Shown here one piece after another: positions 56,549 to 64,000 of a DNA stretch of 64,000 nt. Source of the DNA: Pedobacter sp. R20-19 (GTDB taxonomy: Bacteria; Bacteroidota; Bacteroidia; Sphingobacteriales; Sphingobacteriaceae); the NCBI RefSeq assembly GCF_000708265.2, contig NZ_JCKI01000006.1:1-64000 (forward strand). Direction: 5' to 3'. Both the position numbers and the translations under genes were made by a program. Each line of letters begins with the position of its first letter. Positions within the stretch are counted from its first letter, which is position 1. The notes beneath the pieces are model-generated. The model saw nothing but the letters and a program-made list of their open reading frames with translations. It was not told where the DNA came from and did not search any database.

Positions 56549-58069
56549 ATGAAAACGAATATAAAATACCTGGCACTGATTGTTATTATGGCTTTCGCCT
56601 CGTGCACCAAACAACTGGATATCACGCCAGAGGGATCTCCATCGGCACAAAATTTCTGGAAAACAAAGGAAGATGCCATCAAGGCCGAAGCCGGAATGTA
56701 TGAGAATTATAATGCAGAAGATTTTTATGGTCGTGGCATGTTTTGGTTTATTAATGCCAGCGATGACATGGTTACGGGTAGAAACAAACCGGAAGCAGAC
56801 AATATTAAAAACTTTAACCGGAGTTATGTAGGCGGTGGTTATACCGAATCACAATGGAGTATGCGTTATGCCATTATTAAAAGGGCAAATGATATCATTA
56901 CGCATGTACCAGCCATTGCAATGGATGAAACATTGAAAAAACAAATTGTTGGTGATGCTTATTTTAACGCCGGGTTGGTTTATTTCCAGCTGGCTTCCAA
57001 TTATGGTAATGATAAAGCTGGTGTACCCATTGTAACTCCGGATGCTGATGCATCTGTGGCCATCCCAAGGGCAAAAAATGTAACAGAGAACTATGATTAC
57101 ATCATTTCATTATTATTGAAAGCCGCAGATAATTTGCCTAATTTTTCAGCAATGAAATCTACAGATTATGGTAAAGCACACAAAACTGCTGCCTGGGCAT
57201 ATTTATCAAAAGTATACCTGTTCAAAAAAGATTACGCCAATGCAGCAAAATATGCTGATATGGTGATTGGGTCTGGTCAGCATGACTTGCTAACTAATTT
57301 TGCCGATGTATTTAAAGCCTCAAATAATTGGTCTAAAGAATACATTTGGTCGGTAGTATGTACACCAAACGGCGGTGGAACAGGTTGGGGCAGTAAGTTA
57401 CCGGGTGTAATGCTAACCAACAAGGCTTGGGGGATTTATAACGGCTGGGGTTATTACCTGCCAACTAAAGAACTTTATGATTCTTTTGAAACAGGAGATC
57501 AGCGTCGTGAGGTAACCATTTTAAAACCAGGCGACAAATTTATGTTTTTTGGCACTGAGCGGAGTTTTACCAAAGATGGTGGCGCCACTTCAAATTACCA
57601 GTTTAAAAAGTATATGGAGCCTTTCAGTTATGCCAATCCCATTCCTACACACGTTAACCCCAATGGTGATAACGGAACAACAGATTTAAACGTGCCTTTA
57701 ATGCGTTTTGCTGAAGTCCTTTTAATTAAAGCTGAAGCAGCGATTAATTTAAATGGCGCTGGAGCTGGCGATACCGAACTAAATAAAATTAGGGTAAGGG
57801 CAGGGCTCTCACCAAAAACCGGAATGACGATTACCGATTTGAAAAGAGAACGCCGGAATGAATTGGCGGGCGAATGGGCCGATCGCCACCGCGATTTGGT
57901 GCGCTGGGGAGATGCACAAGCTACTTACGCTAAGCCATTGCATGACTATGATGGTTCGGTTATCTGGCCTGCCAGAACGTTTAACCCACAGGTTCATGAT
58001 GTTTGGGCCGTTCCGCAAAGAGAAATTGATAACAGTTCTGGCGTGATTAAACAAAATGCAGGATGGTAA
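56549..58069 (+). CDS. SusD/RagB family outer-membrane lipoprotein
   Basis: 506 residues. Lipobox FASC (Cys ~19). N-terminal SusD-like part: ITPEGSPSAQNFWKTKEDAI. C-terminal RagB/SusD hallmarks: PLMRFAEVLLIKAEAAINLN, ELNKIRVRAGL, LKRERRNELAGEWADRHRDL and the terminal VWAVPQREIDNS. It is the surface substrate-binding lid of the SusC channel encoded upstream. Its stop overlaps the start of the phosphatase gene (58063-58069). Confidence 0.93.
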   Translation: MKTNIKYLALIVIMAFASCTKQLDITPEGSPSAQNFWKTKEDAIKAEAGMYENYNAEDFYGRGMFWFINASDDMVTGRNKPEADNIKNFNRSYVGGGYTESQWSMRYAIIKRANDIITHVPAIAMDETLKKQIVGDAYFNAGLVYFQLASNYGNDKAGVPIVTPDADASVAIPRAKNVTENYDYIISLLLKAADNLPNFSAMKSTDYGKAHKTAAWAYLSKVYLFKKDYANAAKYADMVIGSGQHDLLTNFADVFKASNNWSKEYIWSVVCTPNGGGTGWGSKLPGVMLTNKAWGIYNGWGYYLPTKELYDSFETGDQRREVTILKPGDKFMFFGTERSFTKDGGATSNYQFKKYMEPFSYANPIPTHVNPNGDNGTTDLNVPLMRFAEVLLIKAEAAINLNGAGAGDTELNKIRVRAGLSPKTGMTITDLKRERRNELAGEWADRHRDLVRWGDAQATYAKPLHDYDGSVIWPARTFNPQVHDVWAVPQREIDNSSGVIKQNAGW

Positions 58070-59916
58070 AAAGAACTCAATTAATTTGTTTATTGTTCAT
58101 CATATTTGGCATTCAGTCAGTTTCTGCACAACAGAAACTGACCGCCAATAATGGTCATAGTCACAATGATTATAAACAGCAAATTCCCTTGCTGGAAGCT
58201 TACTACGTAGGTATGGGCTCCATAGAAGCTGATGTTTTCTATCGGGATGGTGAACTTTATGTAGCGCATGAAAGCAAAGAGATTAAACCAGGCAAAACCT
58301 TAAAAAAGATTTACCTTGATCCGCTGGTAGCCTTGTTCAGGGAAAACGGAAATCAACCTTATGCCAGTGCCACGCAAAAACTTCAGCTGGTGATAGACAT
58401 CAAGGAAGATTACAAGCATGTGCTTGCCACCCTGATCAAACAGCTGAAAGGCTATGAATCTGTTTTTGATCAGTCTAAAAACCCATCTGCCATTAAAATT
58501 GTAATGAGTGGTGATGTGCCACCAGCTGATCAGTTTGGCCAATATCCGCAAATGATATTTTTCGACGGCCGTCCGGGGAGAAAATATACTGATGAACAAT
58601 TGAAGCATATCGGGATGATCAGTGATGATCTTTCGCATTTTTCAGTATGGAATGGAAAGGGTACACCAACACCACCTGATTTAGAAAAAATGAAAAAGGT
58701 GATTGCTGAAGCCCATCAGATGGGTAAGCCATTTCGTTTTTGGGCAACAAAAGATAGTCCGAATAGCTGGAAAGAATTGGAGCAAATGGGAGCGGATTGG
58801 ATTGGAACAGATCGGCCGAACGCTTTAGGCGAGTTTTACAAAAACAGAGATAAGTTGGAGTACACCAATACCAAAAAGTATCAGCCGTATCAACCCATAT
58901 ATAAAAATGATGGGTTGCCTAAAAAGGTTAAAAATGTGATTCTTTTAATTGGAGATGGAATGGGATTGGCTCAAATTCAGGCAGGTTTAAGTGCCAATTT
59001 CGGACAACTCAATATGATTAATATCCAACATATTGGTCTTTCCCGTACAGAAGCTTCCAACTCTGATTTTACAGATTCTGCAGCGGGTGCTACGGCAATG
59101 GCAACCGGACAGAAAACCAATAATCGCTATATCAGTATGGATGTAAATGGGAAACCTTTACCATCTATTCCAGAGATTTTAGCACCAATTGGTATAAAAA
59201 CAGCTATCATCACCAGTGGCGATATCACTGATGCCACTCCGGCGGCATTTTATGCGCATCAAATAGAAAGAACCATGTCGCAAGAAATTGCTGCAGACTT
59301 TCAAAACAGTGCTGTAGAGGTGTTGATCGGTTCGAGGCGTAAAAGCTTTGTTGAAAATAAGGATGCCAATTTAATGCAGAAACTAAAGGCCAAAGGTTAC
59401 CAGTTGCAAAATAACCTGAATGAATTTACTGCTGCAACATCAGGTAAACAACTGGTACTATTGGAAGATTCTGTTACAAGAAGTATTTTAAAGGGTAGAG
59501 GCGAGATGCTTAAAAAGTCACTTACAAAAAGTATGGAATTACTATCCAAAAATAAAAAGGGCTTCTTTATCATGGCTGAGGGGGCACAAATTGATCATGG
59601 CGGACATGCAAATGATTTACCATACGCGGTTACCGAATTGCATGATTTTGACCGGATGGTGGGTGAAGCCATGCGTTTTGCTGATCAGGATGGGGAAACA
59701 CTGGTTATCGTGACGGCAGATCATGAAACTGGCGGACTTTCATTATTAGACGCCTCATATAAAAAAGGAACCGTTCGCGGGAATTTCAGTACTGATGATC
59801 ATACCAACATCATGGTTCCGGTTTTTGCCTACGGACCAGGATCACAAAACTTCACTGGTGTTTATCCGAACACTGAGATTTGTAGGCGAATTTTACATGC
59901 ATTTGGCGTAAAATAA
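58063..59916 (+). CDS. Fused GDPD/PI-PLC-like phosphodiesterase and alkaline phosphatase
   Basis: 617 residues. Signal peptide to VSAQ (~23). N-terminal domain (~28-275): a GDPD/PI-PLC-superfamily barrel with GHSHNDY (His32, His34, Asn35, Asp36), EADVF (Glu55, Asp57) and AHE (His69), then AFRFWATKDSPNSWKELEQM-like end and TDRP. C-terminal domain (~292-617): alkaline phosphatase with IGDGMG (Asp298), DSAAGATAMATG (nucleophile Ser339), QIDHGGH (Asp511, His512, His515) and TADHETGG (Asp553, His554). The fusion should cut phosphodiesters and then release phosphate from the product. Periplasmic or surface location. Its start overlaps the susD stop. Confidence 0.88.
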   Translation: MVKRTQLICLLFIIFGIQSVSAQQKLTANNGHSHNDYKQQIPLLEAYYVGMGSIEADVFYRDGELYVAHESKEIKPGKTLKKIYLDPLVALFRENGNQPYASATQKLQLVIDIKEDYKHVLATLIKQLKGYESVFDQSKNPSAIKIVMSGDVPPADQFGQYPQMIFFDGRPGRKYTDEQLKHIGMISDDLSHFSVWNGKGTPTPPDLEKMKKVIAEAHQMGKPFRFWATKDSPNSWKELEQMGADWIGTDRPNALGEFYKNRDKLEYTNTKKYQPYQPIYKNDGLPKKVKNVILLIGDGMGLAQIQAGLSANFGQLNMINIQHIGLSRTEASNSDFTDSAAGATAMATGQKTNNRYISMDVNGKPLPSIPEILAPIGIKTAIITSGDITDATPAAFYAHQIERTMSQEIAADFQNSAVEVLIGSRRKSFVENKDANLMQKLKAKGYQLQNNLNEFTAATSGKQLVLLEDSVTRSILKGRGEMLKKSLTKSMELLSKNKKGFFIMAEGAQIDHGGHANDLPYAVTELHDFDRMVGEAMRFADQDGETLVIVTADHETGGLSLLDASYKKGTVRGNFSTDDHTNIMVPVFAYGPGSQNFTGVYPNTEICRRILHAFGVK

Positions 59917-59935
59917 TATTTAAGCGTACCATCTA

Positions 59936-59961
59936 CTCCCCTCCTTTTTTAAGGAGGGGAG
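59936..59961 (+). terminator. Terminator of the SusCD-phosphatase operon
   Basis: CTCCCCTCC (59936-59944) pairs perfectly with GGAGGGGAG (59953-59961), with TTTTTTAA as loop and TTTA following. It begins 20 bp after the phosphatase stop codon. Confidence 0.75.
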
Positions 59962-60006
59962 TTTACAAGGCGATTGGTTAATTCTTTAGCTTTTTCTCTA
60001 ATATCT

Positions 60007-60114
60007 CCGTCATTAAGAAAGCTTTTACTGCCGACGAAGCAATCTTAGTATTTTATTTAATGATATTTTCTTGTCCTGGCCGGACAGGCTCTCTTCTTTG
60101 GGCAACCAAAGAAG
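60007..60114. repeat. Dispersed repeat copy and CTTCTTTGG hairpin
   Basis: 60007-60050 has CCGTCATTAAGAAAGC and CGACGAAGCAATCTTAG, a degenerate copy of the 11950 family. CTTCTTTGG (60093-60101) pairs perfectly with CCAAAGAAG (60106-60114) over a GCAA loop, a compact hairpin. Confidence 0.55.
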
Positions 60115-60255
60115 CAAAACCGAGCACTTCTGCGAGCTCATTAATGCCAATAAAGACACTGAAATCCATTAATAGTTGCCGGCTCGCAATTTTCTGGTTT
60201 TATTATAGTCAATGGTCAGACTTGGTTTTGCCCGGTTTTTTTGGTGATCGAAATT

Positions 60256-60658
60256 CCCCTCCTTCGGACTATCGTGTTGACACATCTTCTAGGCAAAATT
60301 ATTTATGCATTTTGCTGACCAACTTTAATTAAGCATAGGCCTTACCGAAGAACGCCGTCAATCCCAAGGGCCGGAGAAATCAAAAAAACAGGTGTACAAT
60401 AGTAGAAATGGCACTACCAAACCTTAAACGCAGTGGTTTTGTGTTCATTAATGCAGGTTCGAAGCTTAAAAGAATATGAATACAAAACGAAGTGCCGCTG
60501 TTTTTTTGATGTGTGTGGGGTTGTGTGGCAGGCCCCTTGCTGGATTGACAAAGCGCTTTGGGTACTTTGGCGCTCCAAAGTACCATGCCCCCGCGGCAAA
60601 GAGCGGGCAAAAGATCTTTATAAATTAATTGTGTCCACACGATAGTCCTTCGGAGGGG
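60256..60658. mobile_element. Possible 403-bp non-autonomous element (MITE-like)
   Basis: 28-bp terminal inverted repeats (60256-60283 and 60631-60658) match at 24 of 28 positions by eye, the differences lying around TTCGG/GAAGG. The inside has no supported gene, but holds the perfect hairpin GGTACTTTGG-CGCT-CCAAAGTACC (60561-60584). No target-site duplication is visible (AAATT left, TGCCT right). The flanking gene-free stretch 59962-60783 also holds another CCTGAACTTGATTCAG copy (60716-60731). Confidence 0.5.
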
Positions 60659-60783
60659 TGCCTGCAAGGCGGGGTGGTTCTAAAATATATACGAAGTCAT
60701 CGGAGAACCCATTATCCTGAACTTGATTCAGCACCTTTAAAAATTAACCTTGATATAAATCCTGAATTAAATTCAAGAGTTCA

Positions 60784-61284
60784 TTAGGATACATTTAACA
60801 ATTTTAGCCCATCTTCATTTCTTTGCATGGCGGCCAAATCTGCAGCAGTCTGTCCACGGGCATCCTTCATTTCTGTATTTGCACCGTTAGCAAGCAATAA
60901 TTGCAACACATCATTCCTTCCAAACATGCTGGCAAACATCAGTGCTGTTCCACCATTACCATGCTGTAGATCGAGATTTGCGCCACGTTCTACCAGGAGT
61001 TTAGCAATTTCAATATACCCTTTAAAGCTTACCCCCATAAGTGCCGTATTACCCCCATCATCGGCAGCATTAATATCAGCTCCGGCATCAAGTAACAATT
61101 TAGCGGCTGCTAACTGGTTGTTATAACAAGCAATAATCAGTGGCGTATATCCTTTTTCATCGCGTGCATTTAAATTGGCATTCCTGCGAATCAATTCCTG
61201 TAAAACTTCCATTTCGCCTTTTCTTGCGGCGGGTATCATCAATTGATCGATATTTTCCATGCAATCAAAACCATAGAATCTCAT
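60784..61284 (-). CDS. Ankyrin-repeat protein (catalase-associated type)
   Basis: 166 residues from the ATG at 61284 (a TTG one codon earlier is possible). No signal peptide, so cytoplasmic. It is nearly all ankyrin repeats: NARDEKGYTPLIIACYNNQL, NAADDGGNTALMGVSFKGYI, GNGGTALMFASMFGRNDVLQ, DARGQTAADLAAMQ. Small ankyrin proteins beside catalase genes (AnkB with KatB in Pseudomonas, the KatA-linked protein in Campylobacter) aid catalase activity or haem loading. Here a catalase gene lies 0.9 kb away on the other strand, which supports such a role by analogy. Confidence 0.85.
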   Translation of the reverse strand: MRFYGFDCMENIDQLMIPAARKGEMEVLQELIRRNANLNARDEKGYTPLIIACYNNQLAAAKLLLDAGADINAADDGGNTALMGVSFKGYIEIAKLLVERGANLDLQHGNGGTALMFASMFGRNDVLQLLLANGANTEMKDARGQTAADLAAMQRNEDGLKLLNVS

Positions 61285-61484
61285 CAAAGTTTTCTTAAAT
61301 GAACAGTTTATTTAGTGATGTTGATAAGTGTTCTTTTTCGGCCTTTACAATCTAGTGTTTTAAGCATCGGCATTTCAGTGAAAGAAAAGTATTTATCACC
61401 GTAAAACTCTTAAAACTATTTTGTGTCGGCAGGGGTTCTCTTAAGGTATAACACTGCAGAAAAGAACCTTGGATAAAAGAACCA

Positions 61485-61522
61485 ACCTGATGATAAAATA
61501 AAATATTTTGATATCATCAGGT
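61485..61522. promoter_or_regulatory. Perfect 11-bp inverted repeat upstream of ferritin-like/catalase operon
   Basis: ACCTGATGATA (61485-61495) and TATCATCAGGT (61512-61522) are exact reverse complements separated by 16 bp, 61 bp before the ferritin-like gene's ATG. This could be an operator for an oxidative-stress regulator, or a hairpin in the 5' leader. Confidence 0.5.
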
Positions 61523-61583
61523 AACTTTCCCCATCCTTGTACTGCAGTTTAGCCACAAACATCAACATAAACAAAACATCAAT

Positions 61584-62138
61584 ATGAAAAAACAGGAAAG
61601 CGGTACTGAACCAAAGTTAAGTACTAAAACCACTAAAGATTCTTCTTCAGCACTTCAGGAACTTTTTACTGATGGCATCCGCGATCTATATTGGGCAGAA
61701 AATCATCTGGTTAAGGCATTGCCTAAAATGATTTCTGCAGCTACGGCATCCGAACTTGTTTCTGCACTTGAATCTCACCTGGAAGAAACAAAAACGCATG
61801 TATCCAGATTAGAGCAGATTTTTGAATTGCTTGGAGAAAAAGCAATTGCAAAGAAATGTGACGCCATGGAAGGTATCACCAAAGAGGGTGAAGGCATTGT
61901 AGAAGAAACGGAACCAGGAACAGCAACGCGTGATGTAGGCATTATTCTGGCTTCTCAAAAAGTAGAACACTATGAAATTGCATCTTATAGTGGTTTAATT
62001 CAACTGGCTACCACTTTGGGCTTAACAGAAGTGGGCGATATTTTGGAAGAGACGCTGTCTGAAGAGAAAAATGCAGATACGAAACTATCGGATATCGCTG
62101 GAAACGAAATCAATTACAAAGCAGCTGAGGAAGCTTAA
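61584..62138 (+). CDS. YciF/DUF892 ferritin-like protein
   Basis: 184 residues. [57 protein letters not shown] and [19 protein letters not shown] give the four-helix bundle with Glu and His metal ligands typical of DUF892/YciF-type stress proteins. The first ~25 residues are a flexible, Lys/Ser/Thr-rich extension. The catalase gene follows 11 bp downstream, so the two are cotranscribed and peroxide or iron stress is the likely setting. Confidence 0.9.
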   Translation: MKKQESGTEPKLSTKTTKDSSSALQELFTDGIRDLYWAENHLVKALPKMISAATASELVSALESHLEETKTHVSRLEQIFELLGEKAIAKKCDAMEGITKEGEGIVEETEPGTATRDVGIILASQKVEHYEIASYSGLIQLATTLGLTEVGDILEETLSEEKNADTKLSDIAGNEINYKAAEEA

Positions 62139-62149
62139 GAGAAAATATT

Positions 62150-64000
62150 ATGGCGAAAAAATCAGAAGACAATACCATTAAACCTACGCAGGTTGAAAAT
62201 GATAAAACCACCAAACTGGAAGAATTTGTTGCCGATAGTACCGGGCAGCAAATGACCACCAATCATGGTGTGAAAATTAGCGACGATCAGAATTCATTAA
62301 AAGCTGGCGACAGAGGGGCAACCTTGCTGGAAGATTTTATCCTTCGGGAGAAAATTACGCATTTTGATCATGAGCGTATTCCAGAACGTGTGGTTCATGC
62401 GAGAGGATCGGCCGCCCATGGTGTTTTTAAAGTGTATGAAGATATGTCTGAAGTAACACGGGCAGCATTTCTTTGTGATCCGGGAGCAGAAACACCTGTA
62501 TTTGTAAGGTTTTCTACGGTAGCAGGATCAAGGGGATCAACCGATCTGGCCAGAGATGTGAGGGGATTTGCAGTTAAGTTTTATACTCAGGAAGGAAATT
62601 TCGATCTGGTAGGAAACAATATGCCAGTCTTTTTCATTCAGGATGCCATTAAATTTCCTGATTTGATCCATGCCGTGAAACCTGAACCAGATAATGAAAT
62701 GCCTCAGGCTGCATCTGCACATGATACTTTTTGGGATTTTATTTCACTACTTCCTGAATCTGCACACATGATTATGTGGGCCATGAGTGACCGTGCCTTA
62801 CCAAGAAGTTACCGCATGATGGAAGGTTTTGGCGTACATACTTTCAGATTCGTGAATGCCTCTGGCGTAGCGAGTTTTGTTAAATTTCATTGGAAACCTC
62901 TTTTAGGGGTGCATTCAGTAGCATGGGATGAAGCCCAGAATATTTCTGGAAAGGATCCTGATTTTCATAGAAGAGATCTTTGGGATGCCATTGAGGCTGG
63001 CGCTTTCCCGGAATGGGAATTGGGTGTTCAGATTATACCGGAAGAAGATGAATTTAAATTTGAATTTGACCTTTTGGATTCTACCAAATTGATACCGGAG
63101 GAATTGGTTCCTGTGCAAAGAATTGGTAAAATGACGCTGAATCGTAATCCAGACAACTTTTTTGCGGAAACAGAGCAGGTGGCCTATCATATTGGTCATG
63201 TAGTGCCTGGAATTGATTTTACCAATGATCCGTTGTTGCAAGGCAGGCTTTTCTCTTATACCGATACGCAGTTAATTAGGTTAGGTGGACCAAATTTCCA
63301 TGAAATTCCAATTAACCGTCCTGTTATATCTGTACACAATAACCAGCGTGACGGCCATATGCGCCAGACCATTAATCGTGGAAAAACCAGTTACGGACCA
63401 AATGCCATTGCGGCAAATGATCCACAGCAAACCGCTGCAGCAAATGGAGGTTTTACCAGTTACAATGAACGAATAGATGCGAGAAAGATCAGGGCTAGAA
63501 GTAAAAGCTTCTTTGATCATTTTTCTCAGGCAAAATTGTTTTTTGATAGCCAGTCTGATCCTGAAAAAAATCACTTAATTGATGCCCTTTGTTTTGAATT
63601 GGGAAAAGTGAAAATGGTACCTATCCGTGAGCGGATGTTGGGTGTTTTAGCACATATAGATAAAGGTCTTGCTGCCGCGGTTGCTTATTCACTTGGTTTA
63701 CATGTGCCTGAAATTCCATTAGCAGAACTTAATGGAAGTGTTCCTGCTGATGCTGATCCGGCAGATTATGCATCAGAAAAGAAAGAAGGTTCATTGGCTA
63801 AATCAGAAGCTTTAAGCATGGCCAATACCATTAAAGATTCTATTGTAACCAGAAAAATTGCTATTCTGGCTGCGGATGGGGTAGATGGAAAATCATTAAG
63901 TACCGTGAAAGATGCACTGGTTGCTAAGGGCGCAGTAGTTCATATTATTGCACCTAAATTAGGTGAGATCATTTCAGCAGAAGATCAACACATTCAGGTA
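62150..64000 (+). CDS. katE: Large-subunit (clade II) catalase, 3' partial
   Basis: 617 codons are visible and the frame is still open at the window end; HPII-type catalases are ~700-750 residues. His83 in [11 protein letters not shown] is the catalytic His, N156/N157 in [15 protein letters not shown] the catalytic Asn, and Tyr370 in RLFSYTDTQ the haem ligand. The catalase core runs to ~515. The segment from ~560 ([20 protein letters not shown]) begins the extra C-terminal class I glutamine-amidotransferase-like domain of large catalases. It destroys hydrogen peroxide in the cytoplasm. It is the last visible gene of an operon with the ferritin-like gene. Confidence 0.95.
   Translation, partial: MAKKSEDNTIKPTQVENDKTTKLEEFVADSTGQQMTTNHGVKISDDQNSLKAGDRGATLLEDFILREKITHFDHERIPERVVHARGSAAHGVFKVYEDMSEVTRAAFLCDPGAETPVFVRFSTVAGSRGSTDLARDVRGFAVKFYTQEGNFDLVGNNMPVFFIQDAIKFPDLIHAVKPEPDNEMPQAASAHDTFWDFISLLPESAHMIMWAMSDRALPRSYRMMEGFGVHTFRFVNASGVASFVKFHWKPLLGVHSVAWDEAQNISGKDPDFHRRDLWDAIEAGAFPEWELGVQIIPEEDEFKFEFDLLDSTKLIPEELVPVQRIGKMTLNRNPDNFFAETEQVAYHIGHVVPGIDFTNDPLLQGRLFSYTDTQLIRLGGPNFHEIPINRPVISVHNNQRDGHMRQTINRGKTSYGPNAIAANDPQQTAAANGGFTSYNERIDARKIRARSKSFFDHFSQAKLFFDSQSDPEKNHLIDALCFELGKVKMVPIRERMLGVLAHIDKGLAAAVAYSLGLHVPEIPLAELNGSVPADADPADYASEKKEGSLAKSEALSMANTIKDSIVTRKIAILAADGVDGKSLSTVKDALVAKGAVVHIIAPKLGEIISAEDQHIQV

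Noticed and set aside
60060..60332. Open frame of about 90 codons after the phosphatase operon
   Set aside because: It runs through hairpins and the left end of the MITE-like element, with no protein-like composition.
60414..60667. Overlapping open frames on both strands inside the 403-bp element
   Set aside because: Frames arise from a hairpin-rich repeat; none has a plausible domain, start site or codon pattern.
62150..64000. Truncated or frameshifted catalase
   Set aside because: The frame is continuous with all active-site residues; it is simply cut by the window end.

Overview
The window reads as chromosomal DNA of a Bacteroidota bacterium, most likely a Pedobacter-like member of the Sphingobacteriaceae. 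Evidence: an AT-rich genome, type IX secretion components (PorP/SprF, a gliding-motility-type C-terminal sorting domain), a SusC/SusD pair with an ECF sigma factor and FecR anti-sigma factor, a TonB receptor/DUF4249 pair, promoter -7 elements of the Bacteroidota form TAnnTTTG, weak ribosome binding sites, and many short dispersed palindromes between genes. About fifty genes, one tRNA, one decayed insertion sequence and several repeat families can be supported.

Layout. 1-6680: a surface-protein cluster (collagen-like/YadA-head-like protein cut by the window start, phage tail-collar-like protein, T9SS-sorted protein, PorP/SprF, OmpA-family protein). 6865-18963: mixed housekeeping: a tiny cationic secreted peptide, a frameshifted NUDIX gene, AlkC-type DNA alkylation repair protein, a 3-hydroxyisobutyrate-dehydrogenase-family enzyme, a His/Met-rich outer-membrane protein, a GntP permease, a lipocalin, and the conserved ybbP-ybbA/tesA arrangement. 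19440-27522: an apparent iron/flavin locus (ankyrin protein, DUF2271 protein, PepSY-diflavin reductase, convergent ApbE and siderophore receptor). 27738-37204: secreted proteins of unknown function, a two-component system, an MscS channel, DUF3253. 37565-43179: an AraC regulator divergent from a translationally coupled membrane protein/TonB receptor/DUF4249 operon, followed by a decayed AraC gene.

43218-46889: an accessory patch ending at tRNA-Ser(UGA): lipoprotein, small HTH protein, an antitoxin-like HTH gene with an AbiEii nucleotidyltransferase toxin under a perfect palindromic operator, then a gene fragment and an IS3 remnant. 47072-51222: DoxX, peptidase E, Crp/Fnr regulator, a GHKL ATPase, an outer-membrane barrel protein. 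51493-59916: ECF sigma/FecR/SusC/SusD followed by a fused phosphodiesterase-like/alkaline phosphatase, interpreted as an organophosphate-scavenging system. 59917-60783: repeats including a possible 403-bp non-autonomous element. 60784-64000: an oxidative-stress set (ankyrin protein, YciF/DUF892 ferritin-like protein, large-subunit catalase cut by the window end).

The systems most worth a second look are the DUF2271-PepSY-ApbE-siderophore receptor locus, where the DUF2271 protein carries a possible ApbE flavinylation motif; the self-contained HTH/AbiEii cassette with its operator over a probably leaderless promoter; the SusCD-linked phosphodiesterase-phosphatase fusion; and the NUDIX gene that needs a -1 shift at an A6 run. 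All calls were made by eye from sequence; no searches were run.
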